Part shown: in pieces, positions 35,536 to 48,306 of the stretch | Numbering within the stretch: position 1 is the first letter of the stretch | Layout of the letters: each line of letters begins with the position of its first letter | Origin: Peromyscus leucopus | Lineage: Eukaryota; Chordata; Mammalia; Rodentia; Cricetidae | DNA length: 64,000 nucleotides | Direction of reading: 5' to 3' | Assembly (NCBI RefSeq): GCF_004664715.2 | Contig: NC_051072.1 | Location: 38,254,142 to 38,318,141 of the forward strand | Notes under the pieces: generated by a model | The model's input: the letters and a program-made list of their open reading frames with translations, nothing else | Databases searched by the model: none | Told to the model about the DNA's origin: nothing | Translations under genes and position numbers: made by a program

Positions 35536-37122
35536 TAATACCAGCTGTTTCCAAAGACAACAAAAAAAAACATGGTCCTCTCCCTGAGTGAAGTACAAAC
35601 CATTCTGTGAACTACAGGTGGGACCTGATGATGTCACACTCTTACTAAATGTTGGTTTATATTACAAGCTTTGTTTTTCTCAAGATATTGCTTTATTCCC
35701 TGAAAAAGTGGTAAGATTGATAGAAATGATTCAGGAGGTTGTAGGAGTCACCCTAAGGGAAGTGTTCTGAATCTAATTTACTGAAATAGCCAAGTTGCGA
35801 ATGTGAGTCTGCAAACAGAGGCCGACCTTCCTTGCGTCCCAGCTATGTCCATTCTGGCCTACTGCGGCCTCAACTTTTAACACCAAACCTGTTCTTTGTT
35901 TTCTGTCCTGCTCTTCTACAGACAGGAAGTACCTTCTAAATTAATTCTATAAATGTGAATTTACAACACTTATTTTCACAGACTCAAATCTTTTTCTACT
36001 CAGTCAAGTTGGCACAAGTGAAGCCTGGGGATCTGGCAAAAATGGCAAGCCTTTTGGTCTGTCCCCCGAGTAGAGAGATGGGACAAAGGTTCTGCTCTGC
36101 AAGCGACTCCCATTGTTTCCCAAGCTTGAAGTTTTGTTCTGATGCCCTCCATAGGGTTGTGATCCACCGTTATCAGCTCAGAAAATCATCCCTAACTGTT
36201 GTTGTCCGGGAGCTTTTTCCCCTGTGGGCCAGCTCTCCTGACAGCACCTGCTGGCTGACTGAGGAGGAAAGGTCATGAGAAAGTAAACAGCTTCACAGCC
36301 ATTTCCTGAGCCATCCTGATCTTATCCTTGAAGATGGATGGCAGTCTGCAGCTGAACCTGTTATTAATAGCTCACAGATGTAGCTGGGTGGTACCAATGA
36401 GCTTTAGCATAAGACAGAGGGTTTGGCTATCTGTTGTGGGCCCTGAAGAGAAGCTCCTTCCTACTTTGGGCCCAGCCTCACTCTCACACTCTCCCTGTCC
36501 TTGAATCTCATCTGTCTGTCTTTATCTCCTTGCAGTCAGGTAAGATTCTCTTAAACTTTACTTTCTGTTGTTTGTATTGCAGGAAACACTATGTCAAGCA
36601 AATTTTATATTGCATTTGATTTAACATAGATTGTCAAGTTACATTCCACCTCATTTGAGGTTACTTCCAGCTAGGGTGCATCATTCACTGCTGGGCTGTC
36701 ACTGACATGAAATCCTTACACTGACATCAGTTATGTGATTATTCCAACCTATACATGGCCAAAGGGCCAAGTTTATCAAAAGAGCTCTTTCCATCCCAGT
36801 TTATCATCAAGGAAATTGAAAACAAACCCTTATATAGCTTTTTCTGATCATCAAAATGGTTCTTGCAAACTCATTAGCCACAAAAAAGCCCAGAAGAACG
36901 GACAGAAATTTCTATCCTGAACCATCCGTCTGATATCATACTCTAGAAAATGCCAAGGGGTTGTTTTTAAAGCAGTATTTGGTGGCGATATCATGACTTT
37001 TGTTTGGTCTCTTCTATCAATTACAGGTTCTAAGAAAATCTCTGAAGTGTCCATTGGACACTTATATCATACAGGAAACTGACTAGCTGACATAGAATAT
37101 CTAAATATCACATAACACAAGG
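35536..37122. other. Unique DNA, no gene recognised
   Basis: The 107-codon plus frame at 35955-36278 shows no domain that I recognise. No repeat could be named with support. Confidence 0.45.
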
Positions 37123-37143
37123 CACACACACACCTGTAATTTA

Positions 37144-37145
<2 letters not shown>

Positions 37146-37199
<54 letters not shown>
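37146..37199. repeat. (GT)n microsatellite, about 27 units
   Basis: A GT run with one T interruption. It is preceded at 37123-37145 by (CA)5-ctgtaatttatc, a unit that recurs at 37677-37727. Confidence 0.96.
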
Positions 37200-37200
37200 A

Positions 37201-37282
37201 TGTACAGTACTGAGGACTGAATCCTGGAATTCACTCCTATTCTAGGCAAGTACAGTGCCACTGAGGTGTACATCCTCTGCCC
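37201..37282 (-). repeat. ID SINE (tRNA-Ala/BC1-derived), minus strand, diverged
   Basis: The reverse complement reads 'gggcagaggatgtacacctcagtggcac...ttgcctagaat...ttccaggattcagtcctcagtac', the layout of the rodent ID element with its A-box and B-box remnants. Diverged. Confidence 0.7.
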
Positions 37283-37499
37283 TGATGAGCAATTCTGAGC
37301 ATACATTGTGTACTATGGACCATTCAGAAAAAGCATGAATCTCATCTTCATGTACATTGAGTCTAGTGGGGAAACATAACTTTGAAATATTGTAATGGAC
37401 TCTAAGAATCAATGGTACTTTTAGAGACAAAATCGATACCTAGCATTGTATCTATTGAATATAGGTACAATTTAGCTAAATGAGCTTTGCTTAAAATAA

Positions 37500-37640
37500 A
37501 ATCCTCTTAGAAATTGACTATTTGACAAATTATCTCTGGGTCTCAGTTTCATCATTATAAAAATAAGGCATTAAATGATGCCTGAGCTTCCTTCCAGATT
37601 TATTATTCTAGGTCCATTATGATACATTTCTAAGATTCAT
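37500..37640 (+). repeat. MIR 3' half relic (tentative)
   Basis: 'ctctgggtctcagtttcatcattataaaaataaggc' followed by 'cttccttccagatttattattctag' resembles the MIR tail. Confidence 0.5.
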
Positions 37641-37673
37641 AGTCAGAAAGTATTTACTATTTATCTAAAAAGT

Positions 37674-37675
<2 letters not shown>

Positions 37676-37715
<40 letters not shown>
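37676..37715. repeat. (CA)n microsatellite, about 20 units
   Basis: Uninterrupted CA run, followed by ctgtaatttatc, the same 12-base sequence that follows the shorter CA run at 37123. Confidence 0.96.
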
Positions 37716-37717
<2 letters not shown>

Positions 37718-37798
37718 GTAATTTATCCTACTTATTGGAGTCCTATCTTTTTCTCATTTTTCTAAAGAGGACTTTGAGGGAGTTGGTGTACTTGTCAA

Positions 37799-37800
<2 letters not shown>

Positions 37801-37844
<44 letters not shown>
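37801..37844. repeat. (GT)n microsatellite, 22 units
   Basis: Uninterrupted GT run 85 bp downstream of the (CA)n tract at 37676. The two are complementary and could pair as a long hairpin. Confidence 0.97.
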
Positions 37845-37846
<2 letters not shown>

Positions 37847-40039
37847 CAGTCTGTGCGCATTTAGACAGGTGCACATTCAGAAAAGTAGTATGAAGGGCAG
37901 AGGGTGTCCCTGTGTCTCAGACTTTACAAATATGCTACAAGCATGCTACCCTTGGATATAAGGGAAGGGCTAGTCCTGCATCACACTCTGCCTGGGGTAG
38001 GAAGATGAGGGAGGCCCCACCCTGTGACCTTATCAGCTGCCTTCAACCTGTGAGAACGGTTATTCCCAGTCCTATTGTTCAGCACTTCCTGATCCTGCTT
38101 GCTCCCTCTGACTCACCAAACATGAAATCATAGCTAAGAAAGCTTCAAAGGGACTGTGGAAATCCTTAGCCACACACTGTTCAAATGATAGTGTCAGCCA
38201 TCGAGTGACCGTAAACAAAATCATGTTGATTATAAAGTTGTACTCTGGTAAGACCCGCTCTCCAGATAGAGGTCAGGCTTGGGACAGGGGTAGGGTGGGT
38301 GCGGAGGCTCAGTCTACATTTCTTGAGGTCTACATTTCTTGAGTCCAGACCCACCCATCACTTCAGTCCTACGTAAACGTGATGCTCCAGCAGTGAAGAG
38401 TTCCTTGTTCTTTTTGTATGTGGCGTGCTTCTGAGCTCTTTCCTCTAAACTTCAGTGACGTTTGTCCAGCGAGTCTTCCTTTACCAGTGACACCTGACAC
38501 AGCCCATGACTGGAAACCTAGCTGAAATACCAATTTTGGAATAAGCCCTCTTCTTGACATCTCAAAGCTAATCATGCTTTCTATGTCTTGAAAGGTGTTC
38601 AAATCCACTGTAGCCCCTTTTATAACACCATGCTGGCATGCCCCTCCCTACTCAAAGCAGAGAGAGAATTCCTTTATGGGGAAGTAGAGGACAGGTTGGA
38701 AAGAGTCTGCCTTTGCATACCACCAGCTTACACTCACTAGGTAACTGAGCCTGACCTTGACTTCAGTACATGGCCAAGGCTGTTCTCAAATTTGTGGTCC
38801 TCTGCTCTTAGCCTCTCATCTTTAGTAGGAGTATGTGCAACTGATTGGAAAATGAAGACCGTAATTAAGGTTTAGGGTGAACATTGATGCTGGACTTGGC
38901 CACACTAGAGAGATTCAGAAACCCCCAGACTGTACCCAGTTTGTAAGCCAGAAACAAATGCTAGCTCCTTCCTCTTTCCATTTAGCATACTCAGAAAGGA
39001 GCCAGGGCATTTATGTTCAATTCCCAGATCACATTCAAAAAGAAACCTCCTGAACAGGCCTCCATGGTCCCCACCCCTCCCTGAGGGACTGTAGGCAATT
39101 ACAGGTTGTTGGGGAGAAGGTATCATTTTCTCCAGTGGTGAAGCCAGTGATGAGTCGCCCTTGCTCTGGTAAACAACCTCTCACCCATGCTTAGGCCAGA
39201 AACTGATCATACTCAGTGGAACACACAGAGAGAAGAGGTTAAAATGGGAGGGAGCTTGGTCAGCAGGAGGGCTCCGGAGATGAGAAAAGAACAAGGAAAA
39301 GCAATATGGAATTAGGAAAAGTCATTACATAAATGTATGAAACCGTCAAACAACTAAAAGAAAAAAGAAAATGCCCCACCCCCCGAAAAAGTAAAAGAAA
39401 AATCAATGGACTGTCAAATAACATGGTTCAGGAGGAGGTAATGGCCTTATACAATTGTGTAACTGGTTTTGCTTCTCTGACACTTCAGAGTTACTGAGGA
39501 GGTCCCCAGGCCCACTTATGATGACCTGGGTTTGATCCCTCCAATTATGCCATAATGGAAATGAAAACTTAGGACACAAAGAAAAAAGCAAAACAACTAA
39601 GCTAAAAGCAACGTCATCTTCTTCGTGTACATAGGTCAGTTCCAAAAGTCAAAAAGGGATTTGTGCGAGAGCAAGAATAACCCTCCAGTTATCCAAGTTC
39701 ATCTTACCCGGCTCTGGCTGTAGTTCATAGGAAAAACTGAGGAGGAAACAAGGTGTCTTATGTAAAGGAAGTTAAGATTAGCTCCAATAACAAGCATGCC
39801 CTCATGGTTCCACTGACTTGACACTGTCAGACTGATGCTTATCATGTCAGCAACAAGAAATTCTGAGTCAATATCAACCATGGCCCACAGAGTGATAACA
39901 GGGAAGTGCTTGGAATACAGGCCTAGAAGCATTGCCTATCAGTTCCCTCATATGCCTTTGTACAGAATGCAATACAATGCCCGACTTCCATCATTAAGGG
40001 CTACTTACAGAAATTAAGCTTTCCACATTAAAAATTTTA
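37845..40039. other. Unique DNA, no gene recognised
   Basis: No exon is supported. 38747-38845 may be a very old B1-like fragment, but the match is weak. A G-rich motif at 38281 is listed separately. Confidence 0.45.
38281..38299 (+). other. Predicted G-quadruplex motif
   Basis: GGG-aca-GGGG-ta-GGG-t-GGG fits the canonical four-run rule with loops of 3, 2 and 1 bases. No promoter or exon is recognised here. Confidence 0.6.
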
Positions 40040-40322
40040 TTTGTGTGTGAGTGACATGTGTGTGTGTGTGTGCATGTGTGTGTGCATATATGCACAAAGA
40101 CACATGCATGCCATGTCTCTAGGCTCCCTTGTGGTTGGCCACTGTGTGCACTGGGATTGCCAGCCCTTGAGGTCCCTGGGATTCTCATTGTCTTTTCTCA
40201 TTGTAAGTATAAGATGGGATTACCCATCCTCACTCTCTTATTTGGCATTTGCTTGGCTTCTAGGGATCTGAACTCCAGTCTCCAAGCTTTGACGGTAAGT
40301 GCTTTACACACTGAGTCATCTT
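40040..40322 (-). repeat. GT-rich, B2/B3-superfamily SINE-like relic, minus strand
   Basis: A GT/GCATGT-rich front is followed after about 170 bp by 'tagggatctgaactccagtctccaagc' and 'taagtgctttacacactgagtcatct', which read as the reverse complement of a tRNA-derived rodent SINE head. The middle part is not recognised and may be a separate sequence. Confidence 0.5.
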
Positions 40323-40524
40323 TAAAAGGTGATGAAGCCAGCATCCCCTTACACAGGAATGTCAGGAAGAAAACTGCAGAGGTGGAACCAGAACAGACGG
40401 AGACCTGCAGAGAGGACTGAAGAAGTTCATATTGTCTGCATTCCTCTTACGTAAGCACCTGCCATCTTGGACCGTCACAGGGCTGAGGAATAGAGCTCTC
40501 GTGGGGAATGGCTACAAGTATGTT

Positions 40525-40885
40525 TGCTATGGTTCGGGTCAGTGAAACCCATGTGCAACCTAAAGGCTTGGTCCACTGTAGAGGTGCTACAGAGCTGGTG
40601 GAGCCCCTAGGCAGTGAAGGCAAATGGCAGGCTTTGGGTCAATGTGGGCAAGCCACTTAATGGGATGTTGATCATCTAACGCATTCTCTTCTTCCTGCTC
40701 TTTGCTTCACAGACATGAACTGAAAAGCTTGGTCTACTGCATTCTTCAATACATCATGTATTCCCTCTCCTCGGCTCCAAACACAAGAGACTGTAACTAA
40801 AACTGTGAGTCAAAAGCAACCTTTCTCTCTTATAAGTTGATTTATGTCAGGACTTTGTTACAGTAACAGAAAGCTAACTAGAACA
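40525..40885 (+). repeat. MaLR (ORR1/MLT1-type) LTR
   Basis: It begins 'tgctatggttcgggtcagtg' and ends 'gttacagtaacagaaagctaactagaaca', with 'gactgtaactaaaactgtgagtcaaaagcaacctttctc' before the end, the order of a MaLR LTR. I could not confirm a 5-bp target duplication. Confidence 0.75.
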
Positions 40886-41013
40886 ATATGCATACATAGA
40901 TGTGTACATATGCACACACATACATAGGTACATATATATGCATATGTATATATGTGTATCAGAGCTAAGGCACATAGTGTCAAAAGGGAAATATGTTCAA
41001 ATGCAAAAATTGG

Positions 41014-41424
41014 CTAGATTTGAATTAGTTGTATATGGATTACATTTGAATTAACTATGTTTGATTTTAGTAAATAAAGCTCCAAGTCTTTGGGTTGTGC
41101 ATTGTTTACAGTATCCCATACAGGTGATTTTCTATTATAGCACTTCATGTTGGCATACACACTGTTTCTTCTCTGTCCCTGGCTTGTAATAAGAGAAATA
41201 ACAGATTTACTTTTGTCATTTAGTCCCTCCTCTTTCATCTCACAGATGATTTCTAGTGTTTTTCCAAAACCTCGGCTTATTCTCTCAGCAACTGGCTTTC
41301 CCTCCGCTGGGCCATTTATCAACGGCGGTGGTTTTGTGTCTGTGTTTGTTTTCCTTTGGAAACCGTGAGTTTCAAAGGGTGACTTTTCCAAAGACCAGAA
41401 CTTTTTGTATGCCCAGTGTCTCAT
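41014..41424 (-). other. 136-codon ATG-started open frame, function unknown
   Basis: An ATG at 41424 opens a frame without stops to 41014 in non-repetitive sequence. The product would be hydrophilic, rich in Lys, Asn and Ser, with no membrane segment and no motif that I recognise. At this base composition about one or two open frames of this length are expected by chance in a window of 64 kb, so length is not evidence of coding. It is recorded because no repeat explains it. A short opposite-strand frame overlaps it. Confidence 0.12.
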
Positions 41425-41524
41425 AGAAATCCCAGACCCAACAATTCAGATAACTACATACATTATTGACAAAACACAGGAAAATTTTGAGTGGTAGATG
41501 AAATACTGAAAAACATGTGACTCA

Positions 41525-41603
41525 GGGCTGGGATATTGCACATCGGCAGTATGCTTGCTTAGCCTATACAAAGCCCTAGGTTTGATTTCCAGAACCCTAG
41601 AAA
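41525..41603 (+). repeat. ID SINE relic
   Basis: 'gggctgggatattgcacatcggcagtatgcttgcttagcctatac' and 'aagccctaggtttgatttccagaaccc' follow the ID/tRNA-Ala-like consensus in forward order. Confidence 0.75.
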
Positions 41604-41917
41604 ATACTATATGACAAAGAATTAGTAAACCAGAGTTATGCCTGGGATATAAGGCATATAAAGAATTGTGGATGGAAATGCAAGCTCTGGTAATCAATCA
41701 TCTCTTTTGTCTGCCTTTGGCATATTCCTCATCACCTTCATTTTGAACTGTGGAACCTAGTGTGAACAGTAAGATCAGCAGCTTCACCCCTGGGAGAAAT
41801 CTGAGTATGAACCCATCCTACACCGTTATCTTACTCAAGGCAAGAGCCTGGTCCAGAACCTGCCGTCAATTGTCTTTCATGTTTCTATGCATGCGTTTCC
41901 TTCAACAGTTTACCTAG

Positions 41918-42048
41918 CCGGTTCCAGTGGTGCTTACTTGTAGTTGTCTCTGATGCCTGGAGACAGAGACCGGAGGATGGCTGGTGCCCAGGTGGTCAAT
42001 GCCAGCCTGAACAACATAGAAAGACCCCCCTCTCAAAACAAGAAAATA
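41918..42048 (+). repeat. Old 7SL-derived (B1-type) SINE relic
   Basis: 'cagtggtgcttacttgtagt', 'agacagagaccggaggatggct', 'caatgccagcctgaacaacatag' and a terminal A-rich run follow a B1/proto-B1 monomer in forward orientation. Confidence 0.65.
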
Positions 42049-45000
42049 GTTCTGTCCAACACAGTGGCCATCACAATCAGTCCATTTTCAGTAGCTCTGT
42101 TAAGATCCAAAGCGTCCCTTCTGATGACAAATGGCACATGTCTGTTGCCCTTAAAATGAAACAAACTTGCCACAGGCCCAGCTTTGATTTAGGATTTTTG
42201 TCAAGATAGCTCTGGCATAAGGATGCTGGTCCTGAGAGCCATCTCTGATCCTGGACTGTCTTCCAGATTTGGCTACAGAACCTAGGAGCAGGAGCTTAAG
42301 AAGCAGGATGGCTCTCTTTGCTCCATGCTGCAGTCACCTAGAAACAGCTGCTGCTGAAGAGGAAAGATAACCTAAGGGATGTCTGGGGCCATCCCAACCA
42401 GAGGAAAAAGAGGAGGGGCTGACTGAGTTGAATTGGCAAGTTGTTAAAGTCAGTCTGAGTCATCAGGAAAAGAATGGGTAAATGTCAGACATGAAAACAG
42501 TGCCCACCAGAACACTGGAGCGGTGGAGGGGAGTTAGTTGAGAGTCTGTTGGAAGCCTCAGGGAGGAATCTGGGAAAACGACCCCTGAACTGGGGGATGA
42601 ATTACTTCTGAAATGAAGCTCAGAAGTATCTTAGAAATGGAGGCTATGCACTCAAGCAGGAAACTCCTCCCGAGAAGCCCACGTGACCATCTTTCTGGGG
42701 CAGATTATGGGGAGGAAGTTCTGTCTTCCACATCTTAATTAGCGTTCGTGGTCTGACAAAGGTGGCTCCGGGCGTAAAATTTCCTCTCCGTGTTGTTTTA
42801 CGGAGGATTTCACGAGAAAGGACCCCAAGCCCAGTTCCTTCTCAGTTTTGTTAAAGACGGTCAGCAAATTACAATGGTTTGGGATCAAAATCTCATGAGC
42901 GGGGCTGCGGAATATTTACGACACAAAAACAATCACAGAAGCCTTTGCTCCCATGCCTTATTGACAGAGCCTTCCTGTCCCCACATCTTGCTTCCTCTCA
43001 GGAAAGTGGGACGTGTTGGATGATTTCCCAGATTCTATTTGGAGAGGAAGTCTATAAGTTTTTCACCATCCAGACCCTGCCAATCTGCACACTCCAAAGA
43101 ACACCTGCACCTAACAGCTACGCCTGCTCCCTTTTGTGTGCCTGCAGCTATCAAAATAAATGAGCTACCCTGGATGGGAAAATTACATCTCTTTTCAGAG
43201 TAACCTTGCTCTCCACACGTGCGCAAGGACTCACGCACCGTGATGTTCTGCCCAGGGCCCCTGACTAGAATTGTAACGCAGACATTTTGCATTCAGTCAC
43301 GGTCAGTAAGTGTAAAAACAAGAGCGGTTAAGCCCTCATGAGCTGGCCCCTTTTTTACTGGCCCTTCACTCTTGTTTTGCACACAGTCGATTCTTAAGCT
43401 AATATAATAAATGGGGAACGAGGAACTGCATCCTCTGCCTAGATATGCCACGGGTGAAATCCAAACAGTTTTCTAAGATTATGAGTCCTTTCTCCCACCC
43501 CCTCTAGCCACTCCCAGCCCAAGCATCTGCCTTGGAGGCTAGCACTCCACAAAGAATGGACAGTCGCTGTGTTCTTTGTACATCTGTCCAAGTCCTCAGG
43601 GTCTGAAGTTTGGCTCAGATACACTGGGGACTCATGGCAGCTTTATGCTCAGCCTTCCACACAGCACAGATATAGAGAGGGGGCTGTTGCTCAAACGGAC
43701 AATTCATCTACTGTTTGGTATTTAGAATCCTGCCTTTGAATGTAGCAGCATCCATAGGGTATTCTTTTGGTGGAAAAAAAAACAGGAGATACACACACAG
43801 GCAAAGAAAAAAACAAAACCAAAACAAAACAAATATCCAAAACTGGTTGCTAAATCCAGGAGAGTCTGCTTCTTCTGTGATGCTGCCATGTGCTACTGCA
43901 GCCAGTCCCGTTACGTCCCCTTGCTCAGTAGCTGTCTATGTTGGTGACGGTGACACAAGGTGGGGTGGGGAGGGTGCACAGGTCTGTGCCCATGAAAAAG
44001 AGGTCACTCCGGCTCATAACCCACCTCCACTTTGGAATTGCCCCAGGCAGGACAGCTGGGTTTGACAAAATGTGTTCTTGACTTCCAGACACCGAGAAAG
44101 GCACCCCAATCCCACAGCAACGACATCCTGTGTCGTCAGTCACTCCCTGGGGACCGGTCACTTCCTTTAAAGTGACTCAGTGTCAAGGGTTCAAAACATT
44201 CAGATAAAACCATTTTGAAGTGTTCTTTTCTGGCCAGACTGACTTCATACCCCCTTCCCTCCCTGCTGTTCATCTCCTTTAAATACCCCTGAAGCTTTTA
44301 GTCATCTTACAGAATATTCAAGCCTTACGCCTTCACTGGGGCTTTCTGCTTATTTTGAGAACATCCTACCCAGAACAGGCCACAGCTCCTTATGCTGATT
44401 TCTGCTGTCTGTCTGTCCTAAGCTCACCTTCCTTCTTCTTGTCTGGACCATAACAATTCTCCAAGAGACTAGCAGCAATGGTCTTTCTTCCATAAGCAAG
44501 CCTCAAGGGTCTCGCACTTTATCACATCCAAGGAGCACTTCCTGCCTGGGGCCTCACCTGGCCATCATGATGTTGTGCTTTCCCTGAGCATCATGTGCCC
44601 TGCCTCTCTTTTTCAGTCTTGCTCACATGCACATACCTTGGCAAAAGCTAGATTCAGAAAGTTCCTTAAGGCTCAAGAAGTGACCTTTTAATGCGATATT
44701 TCCAACAAATTTTAACATGTGATAACATCCCTAAGTTTTCCTTTATGTGAGATGAAAAAAAGTCACTCTTCCTACCCCACTATTACCTTGGGGTTTTCTA
44801 TATTCTGTTGCTAATCCTGACATGCATCATGTAACCACTAGCAACCAGTGGTCACTACTGATATGGTTACAGAAGGGAACTCTTGCCATTTGCATTAGGA
44901 AAACAAATGGAAATTTTGACAAGAGAAGGTGGTGAGTAGGGGCAGCTATGAAATTTAATGCTTTTTTTTTTTGCAAATCTTAGCTTGCATTGAGGCAAGT

Positions 45001-45355
45001 AACACGTTAAATTAGTGATTGTTACTATAAAACATCCAACAGTACAAGCAGGACTCTCATTTAAGATTGTAGATTTGCACATGTGTAGACATCTGCATGT
45101 CTCACAGTCAAGGAAACATGCAAATGTCTGAGTCACATTTAGTTATTCATTTGTTTATTCATGAATGCATTCATTAAGACATTTGAATGTACCCATTTTA
45201 TAGTATGAGCTTTCAAAGTTGCAAAGTAGAAAAAAAGTCCTTTGTATTAAGAGCTAATAACATAAAGAAAAGACAGATATATAAACTATTGATTTTTTTT
45301 CAAAGCACAGAATTACAAATGCAAATACAAGACCTGCAGCCTTCCACGAGCACGT

Positions 45356-45356
<1 letters not shown>
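42049..45356. other. Unique DNA, no gene recognised
   Basis: Somewhat higher GC than the surroundings. Several overlapping frames of 80-116 codons on both strands at 42790-44161 show no domain. An imperfect (CAAAA)n run is at about 43803-43831. 44260-44640 faintly resembles an L2-type relic. Confidence 0.4.

Positions 45357-45402
<46 letters not shown>
45357..45402. repeat. (CA)n microsatellite, about 23 units
   Basis: Uninterrupted CA run; frames across it translate as Thr-His or Cys-Val repeats. Confidence 0.97.
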
Positions 45403-45403
<1 letters not shown>

Positions 45404-46825
45404 GCAGGATCTCCTGGCAACTCCAAGGTCAGGAGGAAGCCAGGTTCCTCCTGGTGCATTACTCTGCCACGCTGGATCAGAGTCCACCATGAGCACCGTT
45501 GGAGCTTTAGCTATCACATCCGCATTCCGAACAGTAGGAAGAAGGAAGAAGAGAAGGGCCCCTCGCTTTTAAGGATGCTTCCTGGAAATCCCACACAATG
45601 CTTCTATTTATATCTACACTAGCAGTCAGGATCATTGTAAAATATAGGTTATCTGTTGGGATTTTAGCTAGTGACAAAGTTAGCAATCAAAGAAACACAC
45701 ACACACAAACAAAAAATCTGGACTTTACTTCTAATTGGAAGTGGGTCTGGGTAGTGATGCAGGCTCCCTGCCCTCCCTGTCATAGTCTCTAGTCTGACTC
45801 CATAGAAAATACAGAAATCGTCCAAAGAATAATTTAGGAATGACCTATAGGTAGCTGAGTGATGAACTGGAGATCATCATTTAACTGGTGAGGCAGAAAA
45901 TAAAGCCAAGAACAAATAAACAGTGGACATCTGGCCTCATGAACTGAAGGTTGAGAACAGTAGATTCAGTATACTGAGCCAAGATAGAGTTTTGTGGTCC
46001 TTCTGCCATGGCTGCCCATACTACAGTCAGGCCAACTGTAAAGCCCAAGTCACGATGCACCCCACAGGGATGGAGCCACGCTGGGGTGTGCCGCCATTGC
46101 TCTCCAGAGGTCAATTTTGTGGCTTTAGAGTTTAGGAGTTTTTCAAAAAGGCTGACTTCAGCAAATACCTACTCAGTTTTTTATTCTGGTTTGCTGGTAT
46201 TTGATTGCAATGATTTTAATAATAGGATTCACTTTCTTTAAAGAGAATGTATGGAGGAAATCATTTAACCGGAAAAAAATTAAATGTGGTGAAATTTATA
46301 ATCTCACTGATATGCTATTTTGACCCTAAATAATTACCCAAATGTTTTGATCCACAATTAAATCACTTGGCATTTTTGTGTTTATGAAAATTAGTAAAGT
46401 ACAAATTAATCTGTGTGGAAAACCAACCACCTTGCACTTTTGAAATTAAAGGCCTTTGGAGATAAAAATTGAAACCATTTTATGGTTTTATTCAGATTCA
46501 TTTGTTAATTTCATGAAATTATAAGAAAAAATTATAATTTATAAATATACACAAGTTTTAAACATCTGAAAAAGATATTCAATACTTCTCTGTTTTCAAG
46601 CAATTGAAAAATTTCTCCTTTCGTCTTCCTTTTTAATCATCTTCATACTATGTCTAATGTCTGCCCAACCTCACTCTGAGACTCTTTACCTATACGCCAT
46701 GAACAGCATTCATAAAGCTCTCCAGTGTTTGCCAGAAGAAGATGTTAGTACCAATTCAGTTGAATTTTCCTCTGCACATCAAAAGAACACTGATAACCTG
46801 TTGGTCTACTTCATAAGCCATATAC

Positions 46826-46873
<48 letters not shown>

Positions 46874-47120
46874 TGCAACTTAACGTCTAAAGGATGTCTT
46901 ATGTCTGAAAGCATCATTCAAGAACTCAATAAATCATTACTGAGCACATTAAGGATCAATCATTATGGTAAATTCCATGGGGAATTCAAGAATAAATTAG
47001 GCAACAGCATACACTTTGAAGTCAGCCTTCCTTCAATTGAGCCTTGGGTCTGCCTATCGGCACATACATATGTCAGGTCTCACTCACCATGCAGCCCCTG
47101 CTGTATTTCAGGTTTCTCCT
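45403..47120. other. Unique DNA, no gene recognised
   Basis: No exon is supported. 46370-46560 is a non-repetitive AT-rich block with homeodomain-like motifs. An (AT)n tract at 46829-46867 is listed separately. Confidence 0.45.
46829..46867. repeat. (AT)n microsatellite
   Basis: About 19 AT units. The Tyr-Ile runs in open frames here are artefacts. Confidence 0.96.
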
Positions 47121-47214
47121 AACTCACCGTGTAACCTAGGTTAGCCTCCAGCTTTCGATCCTCCTGCATCCATCCCTCAGAGTGTTGTGATACACATGTG
47201 CTAGCATAGCCAGC
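47121..47214 (-). repeat. Old B1-type SINE relic
   Basis: 'accgtgtaacctaggttagcctccag', 'tcctcctgcatccatccctcagagtgttgtga' and 'catgtgctagcatagccagc' follow the reverse complement of a 7SL-derived monomer. Very diverged. Confidence 0.55.
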
Positions 47215-47375
47215 ATTATTATTGTTCTACAAGAGAGCAACCATGTTTCCTCATTTGTCGCTCCCTCATCAAGGTTGTGAACATAGGGGAGATGACTTGG
47301 TGGTGATACTTGCTGCACTAGTGGGAAGATTTGCACGTGTCTCTTCAGCATCCACATCTACAAAAATCCTGCAGT

Positions 47376-47727
47376 AAGCTGAGGAGATGACTCAAGAGTT
47401 GCCAAGCAAGCTGGAGCAGCAGAGCTTGGATTCTCAAACACCCAGGTAAATTTGGGGAAGGAACAGGGCTCACTGATATAATTCTAACCACAGAAGGCTG
47501 AGGCAAGGGATCTCCAGAGCAAGCTGGCTAGCAAGACCAGCCTTATTAATGAGCTGCAGGATTGAATGAAAGGTCCTCCCCCAGTGAATAAGTAGGGAGA
47601 GTGATTAAAGATGATTCATAAACATTGGGCTTCCATATGTAACACATGCATGTATGTGCATCAATAGACATGCAAAGAAATGTATGCACACATTCACACA
47701 CACACCACCAACACACCCCCCTCACAC
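47376..47727 (+). mobile_element. B3 SINE, nearly full length, old
   Basis: A tRNA-like head ('agctgaggagatgactcaagagttgcc'), a middle segment ('aaggctgaggcaagggatctcc', 'aagctggctagcaagaccagcc'), then 'gagagtgattaaagatgattca' and a CA-rich tail, all in the forward B3 order. Diverged. Confidence 0.75.
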
Positions 47728-48278
47728 TGAAATCTAAAAGTAATCTTATTTGTTCCACTTGTCTCTCAGATGGGTCTTGATAACACAATATATATTCAAA
47801 GTTACTGGAACTGTCAGTTCCAAGGTAGCCAGGGAGCACAGAGTCAATGGAGAGTGATCTATGCTTCTTTATACTTTCATATCTCTCTCTGGTTCCTTTA
47901 ATTACCTCCATATCAAAATCCCTTTCCAACAGACACCATGGGCTCTGCTGTCACCTCCCTGGTCATCTATTGCTAAACTACTCTTTTGTGTTAGTCATTA
48001 AACACATGTCTGTAGTCTGTCCCTGGCTCCTAGTTTTCATCCAAGTTTGTATCTTTACTGAATGCCTAAACAACCCTTCTTAAAAATGCCTGAAAGAATT
48101 TTTGCCTCTAAACTTGACTTATCTTTCTAAATCCCAGTAGGACATTTTAATGCCTTCCTTAGATATTGATCATCACTATAAACTCAAGTTCAAATCTAAA
48201 TTGAATTTGCAGCAAATGCAAGTCTTTAGTCTTCTCATTTTTCTTGGCATTACCCTTGCCTAGGTCACAAAAAACAAC
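47728..48278. other. Unique DNA, no gene recognised
   Basis: Pyrimidine-rich patches resemble old LINE-2-type sequence but are too diverged for a call. Confidence 0.35.
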
Positions 48279-48306
48279 AAAAAAAAAAAAAAAAAAAAAA
48301 AAAAAA
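48279..48306. repeat. Poly-A run, 28 bases
   Basis: A pure A run preceded by acaac units. No retroposed body is recognised upstream. Confidence 0.95.

Noticed and set aside
37201..37282. tRNA-like sequence with A-box and B-box traces
   Set aside because: It is a diverged ID SINE; it lacks an intact cloverleaf and is not a tRNA gene.
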